The notes: a model not told the origin generated them from the letters alone. 64,000 nt of DNA from an uncultured Clostridia bacterium (GCA_947626885.1 CANQTX010000004.1:26425-90424); one strand, 5' to 3'; counted from the first letter of the stretch, positions 31,460 through 43,045 are shown. Program-made: numbers and translations.

Positions 31460-32518
31460 ATGTATCAAAGGTGTAACACTAAGCCGATTTTTGTAAAAAA
31501 TATACAAATAGGTGGGCAAGAAAAAGTTATTATTCAGTCTATGTGCAATACAAAAACAAAAGATATTGAAGCTACTGTAAAACAAATACTAGAATTAGAA
31601 AAAGCAGGTTGTGAAATGATTAGAGTAGCTTGCTTAGACATAGAAGATGCTAATGCGATAACAGAAATCAAAAAATATATTCATATTCCAATTGTAGCAG
31701 ATATTCATTTTGATTATAGGATTGCACTTGCTGCTATTGAAAGTGGTGCAGATAAAATAAGAATTAATCCAGGGAATATAGGAGATGAATGGAAAATTAG
31801 AGCAGTTGTGGAAGCATGTAAAAAATATCATCTACCTATTAGAATTGGTATTAATGGTGGTTCATTAGAAAAAGAAGTATTAGAAAAGTATGGAAAACCG
31901 TGTAGCGATGCTATGATTGAGAGTGCTAGAAGGCATGTGTCTATCTTAGAAAAATTAGATTTTTATGATATTGCACTATCTTTAAAAGCTTCGAATTTAG
32001 ATATGTGCATAGATGCTTATGAAAAAGCAGCAGAAGAATTTATATATCCGTTACATTTAGGTATTACAGAAGCGGGAACAGCTTTTAGTGGAACTATTAA
32101 GTCAAGTGTTGGATTAGGAATTTTATTGCGCCAAGGAATAGGAGATACTATAAGGGTTTCGTTATCAGATGATCCAATTGAAGAAATATATGTTTGTAAA
32201 GAAATATTAAAAAATTGTAATTTGTATCGAAATAGTCCTAAACTAATTTCATGTCCTACTTGTGGTAGAACACAATATAATTTGATTCCTATTGCAAAAG
32301 AAATGGAAAAATTTTTACAAAATTTGGAAGCAAATATCACAGTGGCAATTATGGGATGTGCTGTTAATGGTCCTGGGGAAGCTAAAGAAGCGGATATTGG
32401 AATTGCTGGTGGAAAAGGAGAAGGATTACTTTTTAAAAAGGGAAAAGTCATTAGAAAAATACCAGAAGCAGAAATGTTAGAAACTTTAAAAAAAGAAATT
32501 TTAGCAATGATACAATAA
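31460..32518 (+). CDS. ispG: 4-hydroxy-3-methylbut-2-enyl diphosphate synthase
   Basis: [52 protein letters not shown]. Confidence 0.96.
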   Translation: MYQRCNTKPIFVKNIQIGGQEKVIIQSMCNTKTKDIEATVKQILELEKAGCEMIRVACLDIEDANAITEIKKYIHIPIVADIHFDYRIALAAIESGADKIRINPGNIGDEWKIRAVVEACKKYHLPIRIGINGGSLEKEVLEKYGKPCSDAMIESARRHVSILEKLDFYDIALSLKASNLDMCIDAYEKAAEEFIYPLHLGITEAGTAFSGTIKSSVGLGILLRQGIGDTIRVSLSDDPIEEIYVCKEILKNCNLYRNSPKLISCPTCGRTQYNLIPIAKEMEKFLQNLEANITVAIMGCAVNGPGEAKEADIGIAGGKGEGLLFKKGKVIRKIPEAEMLETLKKEILAMIQ

Positions 32519-32546
32519 ATGATTGTATCAGAAATGGAAAGAAAAA

Positions 32547-33029
32547 GTGTTAGAAATTAATATAATTTGTATAGGAAAACTAAAAGAAGATTACTTAAAA
32601 AAAGCAGTAGCAGAATATGCAAAGAGATTATCTAAATATTGTCATTTAATGATAGTAGAATTACAAGATGAAAAATTACCCAATAAATTATATGATAAAG
32701 AGTTAGAGGAAATCAAACGCATTGAAAGTAAAAGAATGATAGATGTTATTAAAAAAGATACTTATGTAATATGCTTAGATTTAAAAGGAAAGCAATATAC
32801 GTCTGAAGCTTTTTCTCAAAAAATTGAAGAGATTGCTTTGCATTTTAATCATAGCATCACTTTTATTATCGGTGGTACATTGGGAATAAATGAAGAATTG
32901 TTAAATTTGGCGAAAGAAAAAATCAGTTTTTCAACAATGACATTTCCACATCAATTCATAAGAATTTTTTTATTGGAACAATTATTTAGAGCTTTTAAGA
33001 TTTCTCACCATGAAAGATATCATTGGTAG
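32547..33029 (+). CDS. rlmH: 23S rRNA (pseudouridine1915-N3)-methyltransferase RlmH (GTG start likely)
   Basis: EINIICIGKLKEDYLKKAVAEYAKRLSKY, IGGTLGIN, HQFIRIFLLEQLFRAFKI…YHW. Confidence 0.93.
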   Translation: MLEINIICIGKLKEDYLKKAVAEYAKRLSKYCHLMIVELQDEKLPNKLYDKELEEIKRIESKRMIDVIKKDTYVICLDLKGKQYTSEAFSQKIEEIALHFNHSITFIIGGTLGINEELLNLAKEKISFSTMTFPHQFIRIFLLEQLFRAFKISHHERYHW

Positions 33030-33066
33030 TTCTTAAATATTTATAAAATTAAAGGAGAAAATCATC

Positions 33067-34083
33067 ATGAATTATCCAAAAAATTTAGAAAAAGGAGATA
33101 CCATAGGTATTTGTGCACCTTCTTTGGGAATTATAGCACCAGATAAATTGAGACGATTAGATGCTGCTATAAAGCAGTTGAAACAAATGGGATATGATGT
33201 TATAGAAACCAGTAGTGTTAGAAAGATGGAAAGAGGAAGAAGTGCTACTGCTGAACAAAGAGCAAAAGAGTTTATGGAATTATGGGAAAATGAATCTGTA
33301 AAATTAATTATTTTTGCAGCAGGTGGTGATTTTTTATGTGAAATGTTAACATACTTGGATTGGAAAAAACTAAAAACATTGCCTCCAAAATGGGTACAAG
33401 GATATTCTAATATTACGGATTTAACGTTTCTAATGAATTCTATATTAGAAATACCATCAATGCATTGTCAAAATATTAAAGACTATGCAATGAAACCATT
33501 ACATAGAAGTTTAATAGATGCTTTAGCAATAGAATCTGGTGAAGAAGTTGTTCAAGAGTCATTTGAAAAATATGAAAAAAATTGGAAGGAAGAAACAGAT
33601 CCTTGTGCTACATATCATTTAACAGAAAAAGTTAGATGGAGAAATTTAATAGGTGGTGATAGAATTGTCATACAAGGCAGAACATTAGGTGGTAATTTAG
33701 ACAGTTTGATAAATTTTTTTGGTACAAAATATGATAAGATTAATGATTATATTGATAAGCATAAAGAGGAAGGTATTATATGGTTTTTAGAATGTTATGA
33801 AATGAGTACGGCTATAGTATATCGCATACTATGGCAAATGAAACAGGCTTCTTATTTTCGCTATTGTAATGGTATAATTTTTGGCAGATCATTATTAATG
33901 CGAGAAGATTATGGAATTACATTTTCAGAAACAATAAAAGACGCTTTAGGAGATTTAAACATTCCCATTATTTGTGATGCAGATATAGGGCATGTATCTC
34001 CACAGATGGCTATAGTTAATGGTGCTATTTTAAAGATTACTTCTGAGAAGGGAAAAGGAACAGTAGAGACCTTTTTGCGATAG
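33067..34083 (+). CDS. LD-carboxypeptidase (S66 family)
   Basis: GDTIGICAPSLG, VQGYSNITDLT, GGNLDSL. Confidence 0.85.
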   Translation: MNYPKNLEKGDTIGICAPSLGIIAPDKLRRLDAAIKQLKQMGYDVIETSSVRKMERGRSATAEQRAKEFMELWENESVKLIIFAAGGDFLCEMLTYLDWKKLKTLPPKWVQGYSNITDLTFLMNSILEIPSMHCQNIKDYAMKPLHRSLIDALAIESGEEVVQESFEKYEKNWKEETDPCATYHLTEKVRWRNLIGGDRIVIQGRTLGGNLDSLINFFGTKYDKINDYIDKHKEEGIIWFLECYEMSTAIVYRILWQMKQASYFRYCNGIIFGRSLLMREDYGITFSETIKDALGDLNIPIICDADIGHVSPQMAIVNGAILKITSEKGKGTVETFLR

Positions 34084-34151
34084 TGTAAAAACAGATGAAA
34101 TTTTTGTAAATAACAAATGATGTATAAATAAGAAAGGGTAAAAGGAATAAA

Positions 34152-35342
34152 ATGGAGGATCAAGCTAGAAATCATACTGCTATATTAGAAACAAATGATG
34201 AAATAATAAGTACTGATGTAGTAACTGATAAAAAAAAGAACAGAGATATTGTAGTAGATTTTATCAGAATAATAGCATGTTTGATGGTTATTGGAACACA
34301 TATAACACTGACTACTTATAATATATATGAAGTGCAAGTGGATTGGAGCAGACTATTAACAAAGTGTTTTTTAGCAGATGGTGTAGGAATATTTTTTTTA
34401 ATTATAGGTTTTTTTATAGCAAATGGAAGAAATTATCCAAACATAGTTATTCATGCAATAAAAAAGGTTATTTTGCCTTCTATCTTGTTATTAATTTTTG
34501 CTGATATATTTTCAAAATTTCTTGTAAACCAAGCAACTTTTATGGAGTGTATTAGAAATATAGGAATCCAAAATGTTCAAGATATTATCTATTGTATTTT
34601 AAAAGGAAATGTGAGGGAATTTGTACCAAGTGCTATACATCTTTGGTATATTTTTGATTATATTAAAATTATATTATGGTTTCCTATTTTGCGATGTATT
34701 TGCCAAGATTGTAAAGAGGCAAAGTATGCAAGAAGAATAGCTATTGTGTTGAGTATAGGCAGTATAGGAATAGAAGAAATTCAAAAATTTTTTACATTAT
34801 CTATAGGAAAAATTGAAATTTTTAGTATAATTGATGCCAAATTATTACTAGTATTATTGGGTTATGAAATATCTTGTTATAAAGATACAATTAAGAATAA
34901 CAAAAAAATAGGAATAGTTGCTTTTTTATGTTTTATAGTGGTTAATAGTGTTCGTTATAAACTAGAAATGCAATATATGATTGTCAACCACTTAGTAAAA
35001 GAAGAAGCTTTTATTAATTGGGATACTCTATTTGGAATTATATCGGCTGTTAGTTTATTTATAGCAGTATATACAATAGAAATAAACAATAAAACATTAA
35101 GTAGCATTATTACATGGATAAGTGGTATGACTTTTGGTATATATTTGATACATTATCTTGTTATTGCTAAAATTGATCTTTTTAAATTTGAGAAAATCAG
35201 TACAATTAAGTTTGAAATGCTATACATGATAGTAGGGATTATTACAATTTTTTTTATGTCTCTTGTAATTTGTTGGATCTTAAAAGTATTGTCGGATACT
35301 GTAAAAAGTGGTATAAAGTGTATTATAAGACAAAAAAAATAA
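34152..35342 (+). CDS. Acyltransferase 3 family membrane protein
   Basis: RDIVVDFIRIIACLMVIGTHI, multiple TM, FGIYLIHYLV. Confidence 0.85.
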   Translation: MEDQARNHTAILETNDEIISTDVVTDKKKNRDIVVDFIRIIACLMVIGTHITLTTYNIYEVQVDWSRLLTKCFLADGVGIFFLIIGFFIANGRNYPNIVIHAIKKVILPSILLLIFADIFSKFLVNQATFMECIRNIGIQNVQDIIYCILKGNVREFVPSAIHLWYIFDYIKIILWFPILRCICQDCKEAKYARRIAIVLSIGSIGIEEIQKFFTLSIGKIEIFSIIDAKLLLVLLGYEISCYKDTIKNNKKIGIVAFLCFIVVNSVRYKLEMQYMIVNHLVKEEAFINWDTLFGIISAVSLFIAVYTIEINNKTLSSIITWISGMTFGIYLIHYLVIAKIDLFKFEKISTIKFEMLYMIVGIITIFFMSLVICWILKVLSDTVKSGIKCIIRQKK

Positions 35343-35480
35343 AAAATTCATAAAATACTTGATTTTTCAATAAAAATATAGTAAAATTTTTACTGTAGAA
35401 AGTACCATATACTTAGTTAAAGAAAAAAACCTACTTGATACTCAGTTTATGGCAAATTTAAATAATAGGAGGAATTTATT

Positions 35481-35744
35481 ATGACAAAGGAAAGAAAACA
35501 AGAAATTATTGCTATGTATAAAAGAGAGGAAAATGATACGGGTTCTCCAGAAGTTCAAATAGCTCTTTTAACAGAAAGAATTTCAGAGTTGACAGAACAT
35601 TTAAAAATTCACACAAAGGATAATCATTCCAGAAGAGGTCTTTTAAAAATGGTTGGTAAACGTAGAAATTTATTGAACTATTTGGCAAAGAAAGATATGA
35701 ATAGATATAGAGAAATTGCACAAAAATTATCTTTAAGAAAATAA
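35481..35744 (+). CDS. rpsO: Ribosomal protein S15
   Basis: [44 protein letters not shown]. Confidence 0.98.
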   Translation: MTKERKQEIIAMYKREENDTGSPEVQIALLTERISELTEHLKIHTKDNHSRRGLLKMVGKRRNLLNYLAKKDMNRYREIAQKLSLRK

Positions 35745-35747
35745 AAA

Positions 35748-35803
35748 AACGCCAGCGGGTTACGGGTTAAATTCATGATTCATTATAACAACGCTGGTTT
35801 TTT
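35748..35803 (+). terminator. Terminator between rpsO and pnp
   Basis: CGCCAGCG…CAACGCTGG followed by TTTTTTTATTT. Confidence 0.75.
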
Positions 35804-36008
35804 TATTTATCATAATATTCTTGATTTATAGTTCGTTATATAGTAAAATAATTGTGGCTATTTATTTGAAAACGTAGCTTGTACAATATGTTATATAAGA
35901 AGAAGTCAAAAAAATAAGGCAAGCATATTTTAAATATTTTGTAAAATAATATATTGTAGAGGTTACATTTCAAATAAAAGCTGATTGGAAATAAGGAGGA
36001 AATGTAAA

Positions 36009-38117
36009 ATGTTTAAAAGTTACAGTATGGAATTAGCTGGAAGAAATCTTACCTTAGAAGTCGGGAAGATGGCAGGACTAGCTAATGGAAGCGTTTTAGT
36101 AAAATATGGTGATACTACTGTTTTAGTTAATGTTACTGCTTCAAAAGAACCAAAGGAAGGAATTGATTTTTTCCCTTTGTCTGTTGATTATGAAGAACGA
36201 TTATATGCAGTTGGAAAAATTCCAGGAGGTTTTACCAAAAGAGAAGGAAAGCCAGCAGATAAAGCAATTTTAGTGGCAAGAGCAATTGATAGACCAATTA
36301 GACCACTGTTTCCTAAAGATTTTAGAAATGATGTAGTTGTTAGTTGTTTAGTATTGTCTGTAGAACAAGATTGTTCTCCTGAAATATGTGCTATGATTGG
36401 AACATCTGCAGCATTATCAATTTCAGATATTCCATTTGGCGGGCCAACAGCTGCTGTAGCTGTTGGTTATGTAGATGATAAAATTATTATCAATCCAACA
36501 GAAGAACAAAGAAAATATAGCCGATTGACATTAACAGTTGCTGGAACGGCAGATAAAATTGCAATGATAGAAGCAGGAGCAGATGAAATTCCAGACAATA
36601 CCATGTTAGAGGCAATTAAAACGGCACATATAGAAATTAAAAAAATTTGTGAATTTATTAAGAATATGAAAAAAGAAGTAGGAAAACCTAAATTTACCTA
36701 TCAATCTTTTGCTGTCAATGAAGAGGTTTACGAAGTAATTGCCAATGCATTTGCAGAAAGAATGAAACAAGATGTACAGACACCAGATAAACCAGAAAGA
36801 GATGCTAAAATAGATGTTTTAACAGCAGATGTTAATCAGTGGTATATAGAAAAATTTGGAGAAGAAAAAGCAGAAGAAGATAAAAAAGATATTGCAGAGG
36901 CTATTTATAAATTAGAAAAAAAGACTGTTAGAAAATTAATCTTAGAAGAAGGAAAAAGAGTTGATGGTAGAGGGATTTATGATATTAGACCATTATCTTG
37001 CGAAGTAGGATTAATTCCTAGAGTACATGGTAGTGGACTTTTTAATAGAGGTAGAACACAAGTACTATCAATTGTTACGTTAGGAATGAAAAGTGAAGAA
37101 CAAATATTAGACGGTTTAGATGTAGAAACCTCAAAAAGATATATGCATCAGTATAATTTTCCTGGTTATAGTGTTGGTGAAGCAAAATCATCTCGTGGAC
37201 CAGGTAGAAGAGAAATTGGGCATGGTGCATTAGCAGAAAAAGCTCTAATTCCAGTATTACCAAGTGTAGAAGAATTCCCTTATACTATTAGAGTAGTATC
37301 TGAAATATTAAGTTCTAATGGTTCAACTTCTCAGGGGAGTATTTGTGCATCAACATTAGCATTAATGGATGCTGGTGTCCCTATTAAAAAACCTGTAGCC
37401 GGCATTTCAACAGGATTAATTACAGATGACGATGATCCTAGTAAATATGTTGTCATAACAGATATACAAGGAATTGAAGATTTTTTTGGAGATATGGATT
37501 TTAAAGTAGGTGGAACCAAGGATGGTATTACAGCAATTCAAGTCGATATAAAAGTAGATGGTTTAAGTTATGAGGTTATTGCAGAAGCTTTTGCACGAAC
37601 CGCAAAAGCAAGAGCTTATATATTAGATGAAATTATGATGCCACAAATTGCTAAGCCTAGAGAAGAAATTTCTCAATATGCACCAAAAATTGTTAACATG
37701 AAAATTCATCCAGATAAGATAAAAGATGTTATTGGTACTGGTGGAAAAGTAATTAATAAAATTATTGAAGAATCTGGAGTTAAAATTGATATTGAAGAAG
37801 ATGGAAATATTTATATTTATTCAGATAATATAGAAGCGGCAAAAATTGCCCAAGAAATGATAGAAGATATTACACGAGAAATTGAAGTAGGAGGTATTTA
37901 TACAGGAATTGTTGTAAGGATAGCTACTTTTGGTGCTTTTATTGATTTAGGAAGTGGAAAAGAAGGATTATTACACATTTCTAAAATTTCTAATGAGAGA
38001 GTCAATAAAGTAGAAGATGTTTTGAAAGTTGGACAAGAAGTTACTGTAAAAGTTTATGATATTGATGGACAAGGCAGGATTAATTTGACAAGAAAAGATT
38101 TATATAGTGCAGAATAA
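36009..38117 (+). CDS. pnp: Polyribonucleotide nucleotidyltransferase
   Basis: RNase PH-like domains, KH and S1 (GIVVRIATFGAFIDLGSGKEGLLHIS); RBS before ATG 36009. Confidence 0.98.
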   Translation: MFKSYSMELAGRNLTLEVGKMAGLANGSVLVKYGDTTVLVNVTASKEPKEGIDFFPLSVDYEERLYAVGKIPGGFTKREGKPADKAILVARAIDRPIRPLFPKDFRNDVVVSCLVLSVEQDCSPEICAMIGTSAALSISDIPFGGPTAAVAVGYVDDKIIINPTEEQRKYSRLTLTVAGTADKIAMIEAGADEIPDNTMLEAIKTAHIEIKKICEFIKNMKKEVGKPKFTYQSFAVNEEVYEVIANAFAERMKQDVQTPDKPERDAKIDVLTADVNQWYIEKFGEEKAEEDKKDIAEAIYKLEKKTVRKLILEEGKRVDGRGIYDIRPLSCEVGLIPRVHGSGLFNRGRTQVLSIVTLGMKSEEQILDGLDVETSKRYMHQYNFPGYSVGEAKSSRGPGRREIGHGALAEKALIPVLPSVEEFPYTIRVVSEILSSNGSTSQGSICASTLALMDAGVPIKKPVAGISTGLITDDDDPSKYVVITDIQGIEDFFGDMDFKVGGTKDGITAIQVDIKVDGLSYEVIAEAFARTAKARAYILDEIMMPQIAKPREEISQYAPKIVNMKIHPDKIKDVIGTGGKVINKIIEESGVKIDIEEDGNIYIYSDNIEAAKIAQEMIEDITREIEVGGIYTGIVVRIATFGAFIDLGSGKEGLLHISKISNERVNKVEDVLKVGQEVTVKVYDIDGQGRINLTRKDLYSAE

Positions 38118-38361
38118 AAAAATATTTTTTGCATAAGTTAAAGAATAAGTTAAAAAATATTGATAAATGCTTCTATAGTAAGAATTTGTTATGATATTTA
38201 TACAAAAATTGTTAAGAAAATATAGATTCTGCAACGATTACAGTATTTTAGAAAAACAAAAATGAGGAAATTCTTAATTTTTGTTAAAAAACTTGAAATA
38301 ATTTCCAATAATTGGTATAATATTATAGTAAAAAGAAACTTATGAAAAAAGGAGTAAAAAG

Positions 38362-39594
38362 ATGAAGTACTTGTATCTTTTACAACAAGCTTTAATATGG
38401 ATAATAACGATATATTGGGCCTATCAAATTATTGTAAGTTTTTGTTCTCTCATAAAATTAAAAGACAAAAAATTACTAATTGAAAAAGAACATAAGTTTA
38501 TGGCAATTGTACCAGCACACAATGAAGAAATGGTGATAGCAAATTTAATAGAAAGTTTAAAGGAACAAAATTATCCTAAAAATTTATACGATATTTATGT
38601 AATAGCAGATAATTGTACAGATGCTACTGCAGAGATTGCCAAAAAAGCGGGAGCAATTGTATTAAAAAGATTTGATAATACTCATAAAACAAAAGGGTTT
38701 GCTTTAAATTGGTTTCTAAAGCAAAAAATTGAAGAAAATGCAGATTATGATGCATTTTGTGTATTTGATGCTGATAATATTGTTGATAAAGATTTTCTAA
38801 AAAATATGAATAAAAAACTTTGTCAGGGAGAAGAAGTTGTTCAAGGTTATAGAGACATAAAAAATCCTACAGATTCATGGATTTCTGCAGGATATGCAAT
38901 TTTCTACTGGACAATGCATCGTTTTTATCATTTAGCCAGATATAATTTGGGATTATCTCCGTTATTAAATGGAACTGGTTTTATGGTAAAGTTTGATCTC
39001 ATTAAGCCTGATGGTTGGCAAACCATAACTTTAACAGAAGATATTGAATTTTCTCTTATGAATATTGCACAAGGAAGAAAATTGGGATGGGCAGTAGATG
39101 CCATTGTATATGATGAGCAACCAACTACTTTTAAGCAAAGTTGGTCGCAACGTTCAAGATGGACAGTTGGGCATCTTCAATGTATGAAATATTATACAAA
39201 AAAATTAGCAAATGGTGTAAAAGAGCATAAAACATTAATGAATTTTGATGGACTTTTATATATGTTTGGTATTCCTATGATGATATTAACCTTTTTGTTA
39301 TTGGGTGTGAATACCTTACTTTATTTAGGTGCACAAATGTCATTAGCTGATTTAATAGGAAACTTTGCAAGATATTCTATAACAACATTTATTATTCCAA
39401 TTTTTACTGGAGCACTTATCATGGCTTTAGAGAAGAAAGAAATTAAACCAATGCTGTTTGGATTATTATGTTATCCATTGTTTATGGGATCATGGATTAT
39501 TATTAATATGAAGTGTTTAGTAAAACCAAATACAAAATGGGAAAAGATTGAACATGTAAGAGATATTACCATTGCAGAAGTTATAGAAAATTAA
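38362..39594 (+). CDS. Family 2 glycosyltransferase, membrane
   Basis: AIVPAHNEEMVIANLIESL, FDADNIVD, QRSRW. Confidence 0.9.
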   Translation: MKYLYLLQQALIWIITIYWAYQIIVSFCSLIKLKDKKLLIEKEHKFMAIVPAHNEEMVIANLIESLKEQNYPKNLYDIYVIADNCTDATAEIAKKAGAIVLKRFDNTHKTKGFALNWFLKQKIEENADYDAFCVFDADNIVDKDFLKNMNKKLCQGEEVVQGYRDIKNPTDSWISAGYAIFYWTMHRFYHLARYNLGLSPLLNGTGFMVKFDLIKPDGWQTITLTEDIEFSLMNIAQGRKLGWAVDAIVYDEQPTTFKQSWSQRSRWTVGHLQCMKYYTKKLANGVKEHKTLMNFDGLLYMFGIPMMILTFLLLGVNTLLYLGAQMSLADLIGNFARYSITTFIIPIFTGALIMALEKKEIKPMLFGLLCYPLFMGSWIIINMKCLVKPNTKWEKIEHVRDITIAEVIEN

Positions 39595-39610
39595 ATGAAT
39601 CAATTGATAA

Positions 39611-39655
39611 ATAAAAAAAGAAATTTTCAGACAGGAAAATTTCTTTTTTTATTTA
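39611..39655 (+). terminator. Rho-independent terminator
   Basis: AAAAAAAGAAATTTTC-AGACAG-GAAAATTTCTTTTTTT. Confidence 0.85.
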
Positions 39656-39821
39656 TAGAAAAATTCTTTGTCATACTATCTTTAGAATTTCCATAAAAAA
39701 TCGTGAATATCCCTTGTAAAAAAAATAAAAAAATGATAGTATTACACTATACCATTTTATATTTTTTTATCAGTAAAATCATCATTTTAGGTTTATAAAA
39801 GAATTAAGGAGATAATGATAT

Positions 39822-40358
39822 ATGCTAAAGATAAAGAAAAATCAAGGAATAACACTTATATCACTTGCTGTTACAATTGCGGTTTTGTTACTGTTAATAA
39901 CAGTAACATTGAATATAGGAACAAAATCTGTTCGTGAGTCAGAAGATAAATTAAAATTAGCAGAGTTGGACATTGTGCAACAGGCGGTTTTGCAACAATA
40001 TAGTAAAGCAAAAACAGCTGAGCAGCTAGGTATTCTTGCTACAGAAACAGATAAAAAACCTCACTTTTTTGTAGGTAGTAGAATTGAGAACACCAATGCA
40101 ATATTACAACCAATAAAAGATCTTTTGGTAATAAAAGAGGGACAAAAATATTATGAAGATTATTTTTATCAGCTGAGTACAAGTGATTTAAAAACATTAG
40201 GTATTACTGATTCAGAAGATACATATATTGTTAATTACCAAACAGGAGAAGTTTATAATGCCACAAAAAAAACAACGTCTGATGGTACAATTTTATATCA
40301 AAAAGCATTAATTGCTTTACCAGAAACCCAAACGATTGATAATACATTTGCACAATAA
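39822..40358 (+). CDS. Prepilin-type (type IV pilin-like) secreted protein
   Basis: Class III signal: KKNQGITLISLAVTIAVLLLLITVTLNIG. Confidence 0.65.
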   Translation: MLKIKKNQGITLISLAVTIAVLLLLITVTLNIGTKSVRESEDKLKLAELDIVQQAVLQQYSKAKTAEQLGILATETDKKPHFFVGSRIENTNAILQPIKDLLVIKEGQKYYEDYFYQLSTSDLKTLGITDSEDTYIVNYQTGEVYNATKKTTSDGTILYQKALIALPETQTIDNTFAQ

Positions 40359-40485
40359 AAGGTAATTGAAATAAATGCAAAACTCATTTTGATACATATA
40401 AAAATAATATGTTAGTACTATAGAATATAGTATTTTCATAAAATAATAGTATGACAAATACTTATAAAAGGAGTTTTAAAATCGA

Positions 40486-41400
40486 ATGATAGACTTGGAA
40501 AAGAAACTGCAAGAAGGTATTCATCCCCAAAACATTAAGAAAGATGAGTATATGTCTAACCATACATCTTTTAAAATTGGTGGTAAAGCTGATTATTTTA
40601 TAAAAGTTGAGACAATTGAAGAATTAAAATTTGTTTTAAAAATTGCGAATGCTTTTCATATTCCTTTTTTTATTATTGGCAATGGTACCAATTTATTAGT
40701 ACGCGATAAGGGAATACGAGGATTTGTTATTCAAATCAATTTTAAAAATATTAGTATTCAAAAAAAGGCTGAGGCCGTATTTATGATTGTAGGAGCAGGA
40801 ATGACATTAGCAACATTATCTTCTATTGCTGTTAAAGAAGCGTTAACAGGACTAGAATTTTTAGCAGGAATACCGGGAACTGTTGGTGGTGCTGTAAGAA
40901 TGAATGCAGGAGCATATGGTGGTGAAATAAAAGATGTGATTGTTGCAACTAAATATATGACATATGATGGCATCATTAAAACCATAAACTTAGAAGAACA
41001 TAATTTTTCTTATAGAAATAGTGTCTTTTCAAAAATAAATGGTATTATATTAGAAACAACGTTCAGAACCAATCAAGGAGATAGAGCAGAAATTGAAAAG
41101 AAAATAAAGGAATATGCAGAAATAAGAAAAAAAAAGCAGCCTTTAGAATTCCCAAATGCAGGAAGTATTTTTAAAAGAAAAGAAAATGTAATAACTGCCA
41201 AACTGATTGATGATTGCAAGCTAAAAGGTTATCGTATAGGGGATGCAGAAGTCTCAACAAAACATGCAGGGTTTATTGTTAATAAAGGGAAAGCAACGGC
41301 AGAAGATGTATTAACTTTAATAGAACATGTAAAAAAAGAAGTAAAAGAACAATGTAATGAAGAAATTAGTTTAGAGATATTAGTAGTAGGAGAGAAATAA
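40486..41400 (+). CDS. murB: UDP-N-acetylenolpyruvoylglucosamine reductase
   Basis: NHTSFKIGGKADYFIKV, GNGTNLLVRD, GIPGTVGGAVRMNAGAYGGE. Confidence 0.96.
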   Translation: MIDLEKKLQEGIHPQNIKKDEYMSNHTSFKIGGKADYFIKVETIEELKFVLKIANAFHIPFFIIGNGTNLLVRDKGIRGFVIQINFKNISIQKKAEAVFMIVGAGMTLATLSSIAVKEALTGLEFLAGIPGTVGGAVRMNAGAYGGEIKDVIVATKYMTYDGIIKTINLEEHNFSYRNSVFSKINGIILETTFRTNQGDRAEIEKKIKEYAEIRKKKQPLEFPNAGSIFKRKENVITAKLIDDCKLKGYRIGDAEVSTKHAGFIVNKGKATAEDVLTLIEHVKKEVKEQCNEEISLEILVVGEK

Positions 41401-41401
41401 T

Positions 41402-43045
41402 ATGAAGTCATTTTTAGCATGGTTTAAAGCAAGTACAAAAGTAAAAAGATGGATTTTTTTAATTTTAATAGGTATATTGTTAACATGTTATGGATTTACC
41501 AAAATTTTAGTAACAGAAGAAATATCTTTTTTTGAATTAGCCAAAATAATAGCGATATTTGTTGTTGGATTCATTGCGATTATTATTAGTATTGTATTTA
41601 TACAAAAAAGAAGTTTGGAAATCATTATTGAAGCCAATGATACAAAAGGTGAAAAAGATAAAAAAACAAGAGTAAATATTAAATCTTTAATTTTTAATAA
41701 AAAGGTGTATGAAGAAGGTCCTAAAATTGTTGTTATTGGAGGAGGAGAAGGACTAAATACTGTTATAGAAGGATTTAAAAAGTATACCAATAATATTACT
41801 GCTATTGTTACGATGTCTGATTATGGAAATATTCCAACAGAATCTAGAAAAGCATTGGATTCTTTACCGTTAAAAGATATTAAAGATAGTATCATTGCTA
41901 TGTCTGATAAAGAAGATATCATGAATAAATTATTTCATTTAAATTTTCAAAATGAAAGATTACAAGGATTAAATTTTGGTGATATTTATTTAACTGCGAT
42001 GAATGAAATTTATAGTAATATTTCTGAAGCTATTTTAAAAAGTACAGAAGTATTAAATATTACAGGACGTGTTATGCCAGTTACATTAGATGAAATAACC
42101 ATTTGTGCTGAATTGACAGATGGAACGACGATTAAACAAAAAGATAAAATACCAGAAATTGTTGCAGAAAGAATTGAAAGAATTAATAGAATTTATATAT
42201 CTCCTTCAAATTGTAGACCATCTCCTGGAGTATTACAAGCAATTGAAGAAGCAGAGGCAATTATTATAGGTCCTGGAAGTCTTTATACAAATGTTTTACC
42301 AAACTTACTTGTAAAGAATATTTCTAAAGCGATAAAAGATAGCAAGGCAATGAAATTTTACATTTCCAATATTATGACAGAACCAGGACAAACAGATAAT
42401 TATTCGTTATCAGAACATCTAAAAGCAATTGATGAACATGTTGGTATAGATGTTATTGAATATTGTTTGGCAGATACAGGAGAAGTTGTACCAGAATATA
42501 TCAGAAAATATAATAAAGAAGGTGCTGATCTTGTAGAAGTTGATAATAAAAATGTTGCGGAATATAATATTAAGTTATTACAAAAAAATATGTCTTGTAT
42601 TAGGGGCGATAAAATCAGACATGATCCGGATATTCTTGCCTCTGTGATTATAGAAATGATTTGTAATGACTTGAAATTTCATGACTTACAAAATGATACA
42701 GAATATCTATTGTTAAATTCTATATTAAAAGAGCAAAAGAAATTACAAGCAAAACAAGAAAAGCAAAGAAAGAAACATAAGAATGTTGAGAATCAAGCAA
42801 TAAAAAAAGTAAAAAATGAAAATACAAGTACTAGAAAAATTAGTAAATTTAAAGCAAAATATAAAGATAGAGTCGAAGCAATACAAAATACGGATAGTAA
42901 AATAGAAGAAAATAGAAAAATTGCAGAAGAAATTGCGAAAATGGAAGAAAAAATGGATTTAGCAAGTGAAATAGAAAAATTAAATTCAAGTAGAATTTCT
43001 GTTAAAGAAAGTGTTAACAGAAAAAGAAATCGTAAGAAAAAATAA
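41402..43045 (+). CDS. yvcK: YvcK/GlmR-family protein with N-terminal TM helices
   Basis: KIVVIGGGEGLNTVIEGFKKYTNNITAIVTMSDYG; two N-terminal TM segments. Confidence 0.88.
   Translation: MKSFLAWFKASTKVKRWIFLILIGILLTCYGFTKILVTEEISFFELAKIIAIFVVGFIAIIISIVFIQKRSLEIIIEANDTKGEKDKKTRVNIKSLIFNKKVYEEGPKIVVIGGGEGLNTVIEGFKKYTNNITAIVTMSDYGNIPTESRKALDSLPLKDIKDSIIAMSDKEDIMNKLFHLNFQNERLQGLNFGDIYLTAMNEIYSNISEAILKSTEVLNITGRVMPVTLDEITICAELTDGTTIKQKDKIPEIVAERIERINRIYISPSNCRPSPGVLQAIEEAEAIIIGPGSLYTNVLPNLLVKNISKAIKDSKAMKFYISNIMTEPGQTDNYSLSEHLKAIDEHVGIDVIEYCLADTGEVVPEYIRKYNKEGADLVEVDNKNVAEYNIKLLQKNMSCIRGDKIRHDPDILASVIIEMICNDLKFHDLQNDTEYLLLNSILKEQKKLQAKQEKQRKKHKNVENQAIKKVKNENTSTRKISKFKAKYKDRVEAIQNTDSKIEENRKIAEEIAKMEEKMDLASEIEKLNSSRISVKESVNRKRNRKKK

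Noticed and set aside
32017-32451. 144-aa minus-strand ORF inside ispG
   Set aside because: Shadow ORF antisense to a strongly conserved gene; no domain recognised.
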